DNA of 64,000 nucleotides, taken from positions 11,036,001 to 11,100,000 of the forward strand of contig CM059621.1 of NCBI GenBank assembly GCA_030435675.1. The letters run 5' to 3'. Below the pieces are notes generated by a model. That model ran no database searches, had not been told where the DNA came from, and saw only the letters and a list, made by a program, of their open reading frames with translations. Every line of letters begins with the position of its first letter. The stretch's first letter is position 1. The stretch is from Steinernema hermaphroditum. Its lineage: Eukaryota; Nematoda; Chromadorea; Rhabditida; Steinernematidae. Below, piece by piece: positions 23,172-34,731 of this stretch. Position numbers and translations under genes: made by a program.

Positions 23172-26100
23172 TTCTGGACGGAGGTTCTCCTTCCTGGCCA
23201 CCTCATCAGAGGCTCAGCGAAACAATCTGAATGGCTACTGTAGGACAGTGCATTGGGGCAGAGCCGAAGGGGGAACGGACCACAAAACCGCCTCGCGATC
23301 AGTCACCGCGAAACCGATTTGCGCAAATTCTATTTGCATACGCCAAAGGAGGCGAAAAAGACGAAGAAATGTGAATGGTGCTCTGAATCAGAGTCGAGAG
23401 GCTCGAGTAAAAGCCGTGGTGACTCAGGCTTCCCCGAGCAGGCCTAGGCGGCCCTACAGGTGGCTGAGGGGAGGGACGGAGGCCAGGACGGGGGCAGAAG
23501 AAGTGGCATTAGTCATTCATATGTAGCGAAAGCGGAGATTTATCGCCACCACTTTGTGGATGTTTTGGAGGGACTGTTCGGAGACAGTCCGCGAGCAGCT
23601 GATTACGGTCGTTCGATTGGGGAATTCCTTCCCCTACAGAAAAATCGCGACATCAAAGGTGAGTACAAAAAGAGCGCAATTGCAGAATGGTTCTGTCTGA
23701 GTAGGCAGGATTACGGTATAAAGAGGCAAAGCACTGAAAATAGCGACGCCGCACGGTGACGCTAATTCGACTCATTCACGAATCGGACGGCGCCTCCCAG
23801 GCTTTTTCCGGCCTCGAGGCGCGATTATTTACGAGAAGATGCGGGGAGGAGCGGAAAGTGGACAAACAAGCAGAAGAAGAGGGGCGAACGCCTAGAAGAC
23901 ACGGAGAAGTGGGGCACCGGAAACGCACACGTGAGGCCTCCGGCGCCCCTAATCGCGTTCGCGGTGATAAAAGTCGTGTCGCGCGACAATCGCGCCGACG
24001 ATCGATCGGTGATAGCGAGGAGCGGCGGAGAAGAAGACCGAAGGAGACGCGCCGGAGGCCTCGAGGGTAGACTCCGGAGCTACGGTAACCGCCGATCCGG
24101 GAGCGCTTCTGGGGGATAATTGCCCCAGTGGCTCAAACACCGCCGAAGTCGTTCTCCGTGTTTTCTCCGCAATCGCCGAGGAGGCGGATGATGGCCGCTT
24201 GTTTGGGTAATTTTCGCCTTCCGGCGCGACCACTTATCGCCTCCCCACGCACTTTTTGGCGACAATTTGCATACGGCGTGCCGCCGACGCCATGGCGATC
24301 ATCGGCCGATCGGAGGATGGATGGAGACAAAACAAAGGACGCCGGAGTCTTTCGGACTTCTCCGGGCGGAGATTAATGAGATCCAAATTGACATATGGCG
24401 GCCCCGATTGCAACCGACGCGCCGCTTTTTCCCACAGAACGCGGAATCCGCCGATGATCGATGGAGGCGTCGAGGAGCGCTTCTGGGGAATCCGGCACAT
24501 GTCCTCTAGGAGACGACGCGGAATCCGTGCGATAGAATATGGTAGAGAAAGTCGATGGAGTCGCAGATTATAATCTCGGAAAAAAGGACGTTTCCGGCAG
24601 ATGGGTGGGTATCAGGGGCACAAAAAGGCCTCGGAACTCGTTCAAAGCAGTGGACTATGGGGTGGAAGGGCGATAAGAATCGACGACGTTCCTCCACCGC
24701 CGCAGAGGAACCCGTTTCCCAGGCTTCAGAGAGGCGCCGACCTCCGAGGAGCGCGGATGGACAATGGTCGCAGGAGAAAGCAGCCCGGTCCCACAGCGCG
24801 TGAAACTCGCGAAGGCCGTCGAGCACGCATAAAATCTTCGCGGAGCGCAGATGACCTTCAGGCGCAATTATGGAAATCTGATCCGTTACAACAACAGAGC
24901 GGGCGGACGGTCGCCGGGGTGGCGGCCGCGCGACAAATCCTCTTCAGGCACTCTTCGCCCCTTCGCCCAAAAACGGCGCACGCCTGAGAAGGTCGTTCGG
25001 CGGCGACAGTTTAATGAACCAATCAAACTTCGCTGGAAGGAATCGGAGAGGAATGCGCACCGGAAACGCGTCGGAATCGCGCGGCGAACACACTTTCGCG
25101 TGTTTGTGCGAGAGCTTAACGTCGCCGACTTGGTCCTGCGGCCCCAAAAAACAACTGAGGCGCCGCGTGGGTGAGATTACCGTAATACCCATGATCACAC
25201 TCTAATTTTGGAAGTTTGTGCACCTCTGCGATGCGCCTTTTTTGTTTGTTTGGGGAAATCGAATGAATGGCGCGCGAACGGCCTCCACAACATGTTTGCG
25301 TCGCGATTCCCTTAGGCGTGTACAGTCCCCTCGCCGTGGGATTAATCGCTGGAACGGAGGGCGCCCTAATGGAGGACGGAGATAGCGATCGCGATGATCA
25401 GCGCGATCCAAGGCGCCGGAAGACGAAAAACAGAATGGTTTCCATCTGATAATGGCGCGGCAAAAACGGAAGAAAGGTGAATGGGACGGCCACGGGGTGG
25501 GAACGTGGCGGGCGCCGAAAAGAGAGCCGATGAATGGGGACGGCGCCCGCGTGTTTGTAAACACCGGAAGACGCCGTTCCTCGCTCTGTTACAACACTTC
25601 TTGTAAACGGAGATCGCGATCGCCGGCCGTAGGCTCCGCGATAACGACCGCACAAAGGCGATTTTGGAGGAACTCCGCCGGACGATAAAAGAACTCTTCG
25701 CTGATAGATGCGCTGCAGACTGCGTGGGGACTTTCGAAAGTGGGAACAAAGGGGCGCTGATAAGGGCCCTATCTGCAGCGGCTTCTCGCTTTTTGGACCC
25801 CTTAGTACGGTCTTGGCAGCGATTCTGTGGGGACGCTTCAGGTCTTCAGAAGATCCTCTTCGCCGCCCGATGTCCTTTCGACGAAACAAACGAATGATTA
25901 ACCGCCGCTCGTTTCTTCGAAAATGGAATCGAGTGTGGTGCGCCCGTGCTGCCGGTTGTAACGTGGCGGAAAAAGCGTCTCCGCCGCGTAGACCCAGCGC
26001 GAACACCAACGGCGGAAACGATTATCGCCGAAGAAACGAGTTTCGAAACCCCGAAACGATTGTTTGAATAAACGGGGCGCCTCGGAGAGCAGAGAACGGC

Positions 26101-27763
26101 TACGAACTCCGCTCGGAGGCTGATTGATGGAACAACGGAGCCGAGGCCCTGAACTGGTTTCAATTTTGATTACCTCACAGTTTGATGGGCAGAAAAACGC
26201 GAAAGGTCTACGTGGAATCGCCCTGTCTTCTTGTAACCTCGGCCGGCAGCCGATCCTTTTCTTTTTTATGGACCGCCGATGTTTTAGTGTAGAAAAAGGT
26301 TTATTCACTCAACTTGAATCAAGTAATTTTAAACGGAATCGGCGGGCGGCGGCGTTACAGTTAGTGTAGGAACGGGCAAAAAAAAGCTTTTCGTTCGAGT
26401 GTAAATTCAAAGAATGGAGGTTATTAATTCGCCATCGGTTAACCAGAGCTTAATGGGAAACGGAAGAATCCCAGAACAAACCTTTAAGTGGACTAATCCA
26501 AAAGCAACTGATTTTAGTTTAGGAATTTAAAGCTGTCGTTATAGTAGCAATTCCAAAGAGAACACAGAATTTGCATTGGAGTCGATTTACTTTAAGAAGA
26601 GCTCGAACTTCTAACCTTTGGCGGTTGTCTTTACAGATTCTAAGAGATTCGCTGTTTAGAACGCAGCATAAGCGGCGAGGATCGGCCTTCCTGAGGCCCA
26701 TTTTCGTCGCGCATCTGGTTATCATCTAAAACACACTTCCAAAACACACAATCTTCCGTCAGAATTTTGATGCACCGCTTCCCATTTAAGTGGAAAAAGA
26801 CAACTTCCGGTATAAGCCGATGGTCGTTCAATTGCAAAGTGCAATTCAATAAACGATCAATCATAAAGCCCGCCAGTAGGCGACTATCCCGGGATCCGAA
26901 GCCCCGAAGGTCGGGCTTTGGAGAAGGAAACCGAGAAACTGTTTTCGCATTCCGAAGCGAAACGGTGATGGGAGACTGGTTTCGGCGGTATTCGTGGAAG
27001 CGCCACAGAATGCAAGGAGAGCGGAATGCCGAGAAAAACGGGCTCCGTCGGGGAGAGATCGATTCGCGGTGGATTTCTTTTCAAAAGTGCACCTTTTTTG
27101 TACGGGACTTATTGGATTACGGTAGGCTTGAAAAGGCGTAGATAATATGACGGCGCAGGGCTGATCCGCGGTTACAGTACACACTAGAAATCCATCGAAA
27201 AAAACACCCTCAGCTCTCCCATTTTGCAGAAAACGCGCCAATCGAGTTCCCATGCGAGGGTTCGTATCCTGATCCCACGAGATCGCCCCATTCCCCCGAT
27301 TAGAGGCCTCCAGCGCACCCAAAGCTCCGAAAGCGAACTGATCGTGGGGAAAACATAATTAGTCGATCGAATAACAAAACAGAACAGAATCAATCGTTGG
27401 CGGCGTCTCCATTGAGAGAAATGCGCGGCGCCATCCATTTGCCGCTCAACCGGTTCCCCGCGGCTCCATCTCCGCTCCGCGTCGTCGCGGGTGAGAATCT
27501 TCCGGACCGACTTATTCATCGGCAGAACTTCGACGGTGTAAATTAAAAAACAGCGGCGACCACGACACGAGGTCGACTCCATCGCCAAAAAATGCGCGCA
27601 CTAATTAAGCGGTAAAGGTCGCCAGTAGCCTGGAATGCGGAAACACCCCATGGAGGAACATAGATATTATTTACTATTAAAATCTAATCGAGTTAAATAT
27701 TAATACCTTAACGTCGACCAATCCATCAGCGAAACAACAACAACACGGCACCGATACAACTGA
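23172..27763. other. Large gene-free region upstream of RasGAP
   Basis: About 4.6 kb without a recognisable gene. The 23.5-26 kb part is rich in CG and GATCG-like words, which leaves many long but meaningless open frames on both strands. TACNGTA heptamers occur at 23236, 23712, 24081, 25178, 27118 and 27174. The region probably holds RasGAP 5' exons, introns or regulatory DNA, and the 3' UTR of GET4 at its right end. Confidence 0.5.
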
Positions 27764-29156
27764 TTAGTCAAGATCCATATCAGAATGAACAACGGGCACT
27801 GGAGCAGGATCGTCAGTTTTCGCCTTCTTCTCCTCGGGGGCACTCAAGGATGTGCGACTCAGTGATTGGGATAAGGTGGGAAACGCAATGCCCACAGCTT
27901 TCGCTGAATTCAAGAACGCGGCTTCATCCACATCCGCATCGAATTCATCAGCGCTGGTGTCATCGATAAGTGAGGCTTCCTTCTTGTCTTCGGTTTTCGC
28001 TGCACCCATAAATCCTGAACGCGCCACATAAGAATGCTAGCAGCAAATCCAGTCGTACCTTTAAGGAGCGACCCCAGCAGACCACCTTCACTTCCTGGAG
28101 GTTTCAAGCCGAGATAAACCTGACCGATCTTATCCAAACACGCCAGCAAAGAACCATCCCGATCCAGGTGGCCCTTGAAGAACGCAACCAACTCAGAGAA
28201 GTAGGCCAGTACGACTTCCTTGGGAGTGTTTCTCCGAGTTTGCAGGCACAAGATAAGCAGCCAGCAGAGGCTGAACAAAGGCACAGTTTTGTATGGCGCA
28301 GAGGTGGTGATCTCCGGGTGATTCTGGGCGTACAGTTTGAGCAGCTGGTAGGCAACGGCCGACTTTCGGTAGCATAACAGCTAAAGGGATGCGGAGATTT
28401 AGGGACTCGTTCAATACAGTATTACCTCCAAAACAGCCTTGGTTCCAACAAGGTCAGCCTCACCCTCACACACTTCGCTCGTTTGAAATTCAATGAGACC
28501 GGCTGAAAAGTTGGTAGGGTCATTAGAGAGGAGGTAGTGCTTCTTCGCGTCCAGGAAATTCCCATTTTTGCAAAGAATGTCGGCAACACGTTTGTGCAAT
28601 GCTGGACTGCCGTACTTGGCCTCATTCTTGGTCGCAGCTACAGCTTGTGTCCACTTCAATGCCGACGTCAACAATTCGCTTCTCCTGTCAATTCTCGTTT
28701 CGTTTTCGTTCGGCAGGATAGCAGGAATCCGTTTGAATATCTGTAAAGGAGCTATTTGAACAATTAGCGCTGCTGCATTACTTACCGCCTCAAAACGATC
28801 GAGCAGTTCTTCGGAAACTTTTGTTTCTGACACTGTTAAGGTGTCAATGAACAGTTCAGCGAGATTCAGGGCGCTAGCGAATTCTCCGACTAAAATATAA
28901 CTTGTGCACTACTAAAATGATCAACGTTTCTAGAAACGAACCTTTAATCATGTTCATGGCCCCTCCATAGAGAAAATCGATCAGCGCTTCGTACTTCTTC
29001 TGCGCCTTCAAGCGCGGGTAAATCGTCAGGTAGACCTGGAGAGCTTCGTAGTAGTTCTTCTCGTCGAAGCAGTTCTTCGCCTTTTCTTCCAAACGTTTGA
29101 TCTGCAATTATAATGCGTAAGATTAATGTTGAACCAAAATCACTTACCAAAGCCAT
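27764..29156 (-). CDS. GET4: GET4 / TRC35-like tail-anchored protein targeting factor
   Basis: ATG at 29156 (MAL) is followed by a 46-bp intron. The joined protein is an alpha-helical repeat protein: IKRLEEKAKNCFDEKNYYEALQ, LIDFLYGGAMNMIK, SALNLAELFIDTL, HKRVADILCKNGNFLDAKKHYLLS, LVGTKAVLELLCYRK, LLILCLQTRR and LDKIGQVYLGLKPP. This is the GET4/Cee helical-hairpin array. GET4 bridges the BAG6 or GET5 complex to GET3 when tail-anchored proteins are handed to the ER in the cytosol. An acidic tail ends in DMDLD. Five introns are inferred, and one (around 28427-28383) contains TACTGTA close to its donor. Length of about 330 residues fits the family. Confidence 0.9.
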
Positions 29157-29758
29157 AGCTGGATGATTCGGAGAAAGCGAGGAGGAAGAACAAAACCTGG
29201 AGAAATCGGCGGTTTTTGGTGACGAGACACGACAAGTTAGAAAGTTGCGACTCCGAACACGAATTGCCTGCAGTCTCTTAGAAGTCTACAGAATGATCGC
29301 TTCTCAAAATGTCTCAAAATACGTTTTTCGAAAATCTAAAAGAGACGAATCGAATGAAACATTCGCATGTTGATATATATGGTTCTGCGCTGGTTTTGCA
29401 ATGCGACGGACTGTGGATCCATGGAACAAATGCGTGCGCTTCTTGTTGAAGACATATTTGAAAACCCAAGCTGATCCCAAGTGCGCAATTTTGAGTGTAC
29501 TGGCTTACACCTGCGATGCGGTCCAGCTGAGCACGACAATCGCTTTCGGCTTGTTTCTGCTCATAAACAGGACATCCATGCGACAGATGGTGACAGACCG
29601 TTTGTTCATCTCAAAAAGCGAATTCCGATGGGCGAGGACAGTCGATTTTTATGGCTCTGTTTGGGTCTTGGATCGATTCGCAGTTTCGCGTGTTCTTACT
29701 TCAAAGTTTCGCGTTGCTTGATGTAAATGCTTTGCTGTGCATTTACGGTGTTTCAGTG
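29157..29758. other. Divergent intergenic region between GET4 and peroxiredoxin
   Basis: About 600 bp between two outward-reading genes. Short open frames do not resemble known proteins. It probably holds both promoters and the outron or 5' UTR intron of the peroxiredoxin. No TATA box was found by eye. Confidence 0.4.
29750..29758 (+). promoter_or_regulatory. Splice acceptor 2 bases before peroxiredoxin ATG
   Basis: The sequence gtgtttcag followed by tg and ATG gives a TTTCAG acceptor almost touching the start codon. This is the arrangement seen for nematode spliced-leader addition; a 5' UTR intron would look the same. Confidence 0.55.
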
Positions 29759-30561
29759 ATGACAATCCTGCTTGGTTCCGTGTTCCCTGATTTCTCAGCG
29801 GAAACTAACGCTGGGCAGATCGAGAGCTTCCATGAGTGGATCGGCAGTAGTTGGGCGATTCTCTTTTCCCACCCCAACGACTTCACTCCCGTTTGCACCA
29901 CCGAGCTTGCGCGCGCAGCCGAACTGAACGATGAGTTCAAGAAGCGCGACGTCAAACTGATCGCCCTTAGCTGTGACAACGCTGAATCTCATCGTCAGTG
30001 GATCCCGGACATTATCGAATACTGCCAGAAGAACAAAACGGCCGAGGAATGCGGAGAGGGTGATGCGAAGAAATGCTGCTCAAGCAAGAGTTTCCCTTCT
30101 AAAGTTTCATAGTGATTGCTGTGTTTTCAGATGGCTTCCCCTTCCCCATCATTGCTGATGAAAATCGTGTGTTGGCCAACAAACTGGGGATGTTGGATCC
30201 TGATGAGAAGGACGCCAGCGGTTCGCCTGTTACGGCTCGAGCCGTATTCGTCATCGATCCATCGAAGCGCATGAAGCTGAAGATCTTGTACCCTGCCACC
30301 ACCGGACGCAATTTCGAGTAAATTCTTGGTTTCACGCGTTTATTCTGATGTTTTTGTAGTGAAATTCTTCGCGTTGTTGATAGCCTCCAGCTGACTGCTG
30401 CCAAAAAGGTTGCCACTCCTGTTGACTGGAAGCAAGGCGACAAGTGCATGGTGATTCCCACGCTAAGCGAAGACGAGGCTGCTAAGCTCTTCGGCGACCA
30501 AATCGAAGCCGTGGAACTGCCCTCTGGGAAGAAGTATATTCGCAAGACTCAGGTCGACTGA
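29759..30561 (+). CDS. PRDX6: 1-Cys peroxiredoxin (PRDX6 family)
   Basis: Three exons with donor near 30088 (after CSSK) and a second intron ending near 30359. The protein has the peroxidatic motif [16 protein letters not shown] with Thr and Cys in place. It lacks a typical resolving Cys, and has [22 protein letters not shown] and [20 protein letters not shown] sequence. It also carries the PRDX6-type C-terminal domain ([54 protein letters not shown]). It reduces hydrogen peroxide and phospholipid hydroperoxides in the cytosol. An extra Cys-rich insertion ([12 protein letters not shown]) lies before the first intron. The PRDX6 phospholipase GxSxG motif is not obvious, so only peroxidase activity is predicted. 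Length about 233 residues. Confidence 0.95.
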
Positions 30562-31750
30562 AGCCAGGGCCCTGTCTATTCGCCATATCCTTTGTTAATT
30601 TGTTTGTGTTGTTGCCTATTAAGTTTTTCTCCGGTAGAAACGGAGCGTCACTTTTTGGGTCAATCGCACTATCAGCTTGGTTATAACCGATTTAATACCG
30701 GTGCGTCTGGGTTGAGCTATCAAAACTGGAAAGGCGTCGAAAGGAAGTGCGTGCAAAGTCTGCTTATCATCTTGACAACTGTGATTATATGTGTACTATG
30801 GACGACGGGGGAGCCGACGAATTACCGAGAGCCGATCATTCTTCTTTCTGAACTGTGGTCATCGCTTCCATTACAAACTTTTGCTTTGCAGTGTGAGGCC
30901 CGGCGCCGTAAAACATTCTTTTCGGCATCAGGTCACTGATCTTCGCTGTACTTGTCAGCTGCAAGGTCTTTCGGCGTTCGCTTGCGATGCAACATCCGCA
31001 AGCCCAGTGATTTTTGGCTTTCTTATCGCCGATAACCCACGCTGCGGCACCTTTCACTGAAATGGCCCTAATCAGCTCAGTTCGCCGTTGTTGTTGTGTG
31101 CATTCAGAAGGTCGGCATCGAAGAAAATAAGGGATACGTCGACGACAGGCGTTCCACGCGGTGCCAAGTTCTGTTGCAAATATCTTAGGGCCGCAGACGA
31201 GAACTCAAGCATCGAAAAAGAATGCTTTCCTGAGTCTTTTTCATACGAAATTCACGTGAACAGCGCTGATAAGATTGTGTTGGGCGAGTGATTGACATAA
31301 TATGTTGATTGTTTGCTTCGATCCCTCATGCAAAGGATGGCCAGAAGGGGGAGAGAGTTTTTTTCGCTACAGCTGGGCAGCGACAAAGATTTCTCGCGTT
31401 TAACAACACAGAAAATGCACCCTTAGCGGGACTAAGCGATCAGTGAGATGCCATTTGAAACGAGGCAAAAGAAAGGGAGTTCGGTCGACCGCCTGGGACG
31501 GTTGAACGTGAGACAATTTGCATGAATTCGAAATCTGTCTACGTCCGTGTCTACGGTCTCTATCTGCGACAGTCAGCGTTCACGCGTTCGCACCGTCCAG
31601 TCAGTGCTGCAGCGTCGTTTTTGCCTCACGCTTGCATCTCGCTTATCGCTCCCCCCTTCTCCTGCGCCTTTTTTATCACAGGGTCGCGATTTATCAATTT
31701 TTGTATAGTCGGCGAAGGGGAGGGTACGCGGCTGAAAGGGAGATTATGTC

Positions 31751-31757
31751 TATATAA
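31751..31757 (+). promoter_or_regulatory. TATA box of the transthyretin-like gene
   Basis: TATATAA lies about 110 bp before the ATG and about 100 bp before the acceptor that precedes it, so a short outron or 5' UTR intron fits between them. Confidence 0.45.
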
Positions 31758-31854
31758 ACATTGTCGTCCACGGATGATATCGCGCTCCTTCCACCTTCGC
31801 TTCTTCTTGTTCTTCTTTCTCCGTCGCCTCTTCTTGCTCTTAAACATGCTTCTT

Positions 31855-31862
31855 TGTTTCAG
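31855..31862 (+). promoter_or_regulatory. Acceptor directly adjoining the transthyretin-like ATG
   Basis: The run tgtttcag ends immediately before ATG 31863. No suitable 5' UTR is left after splicing, so spliced-leader addition at this site is the simplest reading. Confidence 0.6.
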
Positions 31863-32380
31863 ATGAATCATCGATTTGCGCTTTTCCTTGTTGTAGCTGC
31901 CAGCGCGCTCATCGGAACTTCGGCAAACACCAGGTGCTATAAAATCGTCGGCAACGTGACCTGTTCTCTGAAGCCGTTCAACCGTCCTGTCGAGATCCAG
32001 CTGATCGACGAAGACGGTAGATATATTATTCGGAACTTCCATTATCTTTGTTGATGTTTTCAGGCCTGCCGTGGGAGACCGATGACTTGATGGGCCGTAC
32101 CTGGGCTACCAGGGATGGATCGTTCAAGATTGAGGGTTGTGGAAATGATTTCGGTCAGTGGAACGACCCCGATCCGTATTTGAAGTTCATCCATACTTGT
32201 ACCAAGAATCACGGTTACGCCGGCGAAAAGGGTCCTTTCGTTCAGTCGAAGTAAGTGAAGTGATGAGAAAAAACGCAGCCTCAATAATTCTTTTGCAGGA
32301 TGCTCGTCTCCGAATCTTATCTGCCTCATGTCATCACGTTGGAGAATGTCGACCTGCACTCTTTGGAGGTTATCGAGTAA
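31863..32380 (+). CDS. Transthyretin-like (TTL) secreted protein
   Basis: Three exons with introns at about 32014-32063 and 32251-32298. The signal peptide is about residues 1-22 ([18 protein letters not shown]). The mature domain has the TTL/PF01060 pattern: [62 protein letters not shown], and a final [17 protein letters not shown] strand with paired Cys residues. TTL proteins are a large, largely nematode-restricted family of secreted beta-sandwich proteins. Members bind apoptotic cells or act as signals, but most lack a known ligand. The presence of this family is one of the best clues to the organism. Length about 140 residues, usual for the family. Confidence 0.93.
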
Positions 32381-32783
32381 ACGAAGATGTCGATAGATCG
32401 TAGTTTTAACGGGTTGTAAATTGTTGATCTTCACTCTGTAGTGACCAAAGATTGTTCGAGTAATGTAATTAAATGTGATTGATTTTGCCAAGGCATCTCC
32501 TGGAAACAGATCTCTTGTTTTCGGGGGGTGGCTTCCTTCATGAGCATATGTAGGCGTAAGAGGCCGTTGACGACCCCGGGGAGTAAAGCAGGAAGACGCA
32601 ACTGTGTGGAAATTGTTCATAATTGCAGTGACATTATATGAATTCATTAACTCTTTGGCGCTACCCGCGAATTAACTTTGTTGATCCGGCGCGGCGGCGA
32701 GAAAATGAGAACTAAAGGCCTTGGCCACTTAACCGGTTCGTCGGCTATTTCAGCTTTCGCCACTACTCGCCGATCGTCTTCTG
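32381..32783. other. Intergenic region between TTL and neuropeptide genes
   Basis: About 400 bp. It contains the TTL 3' UTR and the neuropeptide promoter. No gene, TATA box or repeat recognised. Confidence 0.4.
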
Positions 32784-33087
32784 ATGGCTCAGCCCGGTCG
32801 CCTCCTTCTTCTCGTCGCTCTGGTGCTCGAAGCCTGCGTCTCCGCGGCGGCCGACGACGAATTCGAAGCGTCGTTGCTGCAGAAGCGGAGGATCGGCCTC
32901 CGTCTGCCCAACATTCTGCATCTTAGCGAGCCCCTCGTGATGGAGAAGCGTCGTATCGGTATATTTCCCTTGGTGAGATCATCTGCAGCAAAGAGAACTC
33001 GTTGCAGGACTACGGATGCCAAATATAATCTACCTGAGAGCGCCGGACGAGAAGAAGAGCTCGAATTCGAGGAGTTGGTTCCTGTGA
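32784..33087 (+). CDS. nlp-19: NLP-19-like neuropeptide precursor
   Basis: Signal peptide about residues 1-22 (MAQPGRLLLLVALVLEACVS). Two near-identical peptide units follow dibasic sites: KRRIGLRLPNILHL and KRRIGLRMPNIIYL. The second unit is only seen if a 49-bp intron (32959-33007) is removed: exon 1 ends ..CGTATCG and exon 2 begins GACTACGGATG, which rebuilds the same RIGLR start. From memory, C. elegans NLP-19 makes peptides of the IGLRLPN.. type, so the match is close. Cleavage at KR and at the KK after the second unit would release peptides for signalling through G-protein-coupled receptors. Neither unit shows a clear amidation Gly. The whole precursor is only about 85 residues. Confidence 0.75.
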
Positions 33088-33613
33088 CGTCGCGACCGTC
33101 CACTCCCATTGCTGTTATAGATGTGTTTTTGCTTCTTGATTACGGTACGCCCCCGTGTGTGGTTGGAGATTGGAGATAAAAACATTATGCAAATCGGCCG
33201 TTTCTCGGGCGCTTCCGGCGTGCCACTCGTGGGCAGAGCCAATCCCATGTTTTCCCATGGAGGACGCTTCGCAAAACCTTTGTTCTCCGTAAACTCGCGG
33301 CTCCCCCAGCACAGGCTACCGTAACCCAAGTGATTCATGCGTCCATCCGTCGCATTCGGTCGTTCCATTCACCGCCTAAAAGCCGCCGTCCTCATTAATT
33401 CAGTTTCGTTTTTTCTTCCGTCGCCAGAATCGGCCTTCCGCTCTTCTTCGACGCCCGAGGACCGTTCGCCGCTCCTCGAAGCGGCGCCATTAGCATACGC
33501 GCGCCGACGACCGTCCGTTCGGCATCTCATTTGAATTCGGACAAAACAGCCACGTCGTCGTGTTTTCGATCGCGTTCTTTTCTCGCGCTAACTCTCCCGT
33601 TTCATGACTCCTC
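33088..33613. other. Intergenic region
   Basis: About 525 bp with no recognised gene. TACNGTA heptamers are at 33141-33147 and 33317-33323, 170 bases apart and in opposite N-base orientation. An upstream ATG at 33604 opens a frame overlapping the start of the next gene. Confidence 0.4.
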
Positions 33614-34700
33614 ATGAACTTCTACATGGTGGACGACAAGATGGCCGTCGGCACGGAGACCCGACCCTCCTGTTGGCGTTATCTCAAGGTGGGCCCGATC
33701 CTCAGCCGCCCCTCTGACGCCGCGTTGCAGCTCTTCGGCTGGATGATCGTGCTCGCCGATATCCTCCTCATCCTCGGGCTCCTTCTCTGTGCCCCCGAGG
33801 TGGTCGTCTTCGCCTACGACTTCCCCTTCTTCAGCCTCCTCGTCGTTGTAACCATCCTTTGCACCGTTTTCGGCCTCAAGGACGAGCGCGACATTCTCCT
33901 CTACCCTAAACTCGTCGTCCTCGTGAGTCCCCTCCCCGCAGCCCTAACCAAGCCGAGGCAGATCCTGCTGATATTCGTCCCTCTCGGCATCTGGCTCGTC
34001 CACATCACCCGCGCCGTCTACTGCGCCTTCCTCATCAACGTCGATCAAACCACCCAGCGTGTCATCTACCAGCCCTACTTCAACGAGTACGCCCGCTCGC
34101 TGGATCGCTTCTGGGAGAAGAACATCGCCAGTAAGGAATTCCGTCTCGACTACCGTATTTCCTCGTTTCAGACTGCTCCAACCAATCCGCGCTCAGCGAG
34201 GGCGGCCTCTCGCCCCTCATCGCCTCCACGGTGCACTCCTCCATCTTCCTCATCATCGCCCTCGAGAAGATGCTCGAATTCTACATATTCCGCCGGCTTC
34301 TCAAAGGTGAGTCGTCGCCCACGTTCGCCATGAGTTGGAGCCCTGTTCACTTTGAAATCTAAAAACAAAGTGCATTTCCATATAGATTGAGAGCGTTCTT
34401 TCCACTGCTTCGTAGCTCATAGGCTCAGTTGCACAGACCAATGTGATAACGGTATGCCTCAGGTTTCGCCCTCCAAAGGGCCGCCAACGCGTACCCGTCG
34501 GCCCAGCCCACGAAAGTCAACGACATCTTCAAACCCGGCGACGATACCGACGAAGAGGTGCTCAAGCAGTTCACCCCGTCATCCAAGATGTCTTTCAGAT
34601 AATCGTTTTCGAGAGAGCACAGGACAACTTCAAGCGGGACCGGTCGGGCTCTTCTTCGGCAAGTCAGGCCTCCTCCTCGAAGAAGCGCTCCCTCGCCTGA
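33614..34700 (+). CDS. Multi-pass membrane protein of unknown family
   Basis: Exons joined at introns of about 39 bp (after PKLVVL), 41 bp (after KNIA, containing TACCGTA at 34151), about 150 bp (after RRLLKG) and a final one. Hydrophobic segments are about LQLFGWMIVLADILLILGLLLC, FFSLLVVVTILCTVFG, ILLIFVPLGIWLVHITRAVY and TVHSSIFLIIALEKMLEFY, giving four membrane spans. The N-terminus has a short cytosolic-looking stretch and the C-terminus is charged (KRDRSGSSS..SKKRSLA). The last intron is optional by eye: without it the protein stops at 34602 after SKMSFR. I do not recognise the family. An ATG ten bases upstream (33604) starts an overlapping out-of-frame uORF. Confidence 0.7.
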
Positions 34701-34725
34701 ATTCTGACTCAGATCTTTGGCATGT

Positions 34726-34731
34726 AATAAA
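34726..34731 (+). terminator. Poly(A) signal of the membrane protein gene
   Basis: AATAAA lies 26 bases past the TGA at 34698-34700. This favours the spliced C-terminus ending there. Confidence 0.65.

Larger units (their letters stand above)
30562..31862. other. Intergenic region between peroxiredoxin and transthyretin-like gene
   Basis: No confident gene. On the minus strand 30836-31037 there is a coding-looking block (GAAAWVIGDKKAKNHWACGC...) behind a tttcag, and at about 31090-31240 another open block. I could not splice the two in frame or match them to a family, so an unrecognised small gene may be here. Confidence 0.3.

Noticed and set aside
25398..26009. 203-codon open frame on the minus strand
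   Set aside because: Biased composition, several overlapping frames of similar length on both strands, no recognisable motif.
30836..31240. Minus-strand coding-looking blocks between peroxiredoxin and TTL
   Set aside because: The two blocks cannot be joined in frame with any GT..AG pair I tried, and no poly(A) signal was found. Left as unresolved intergenic.
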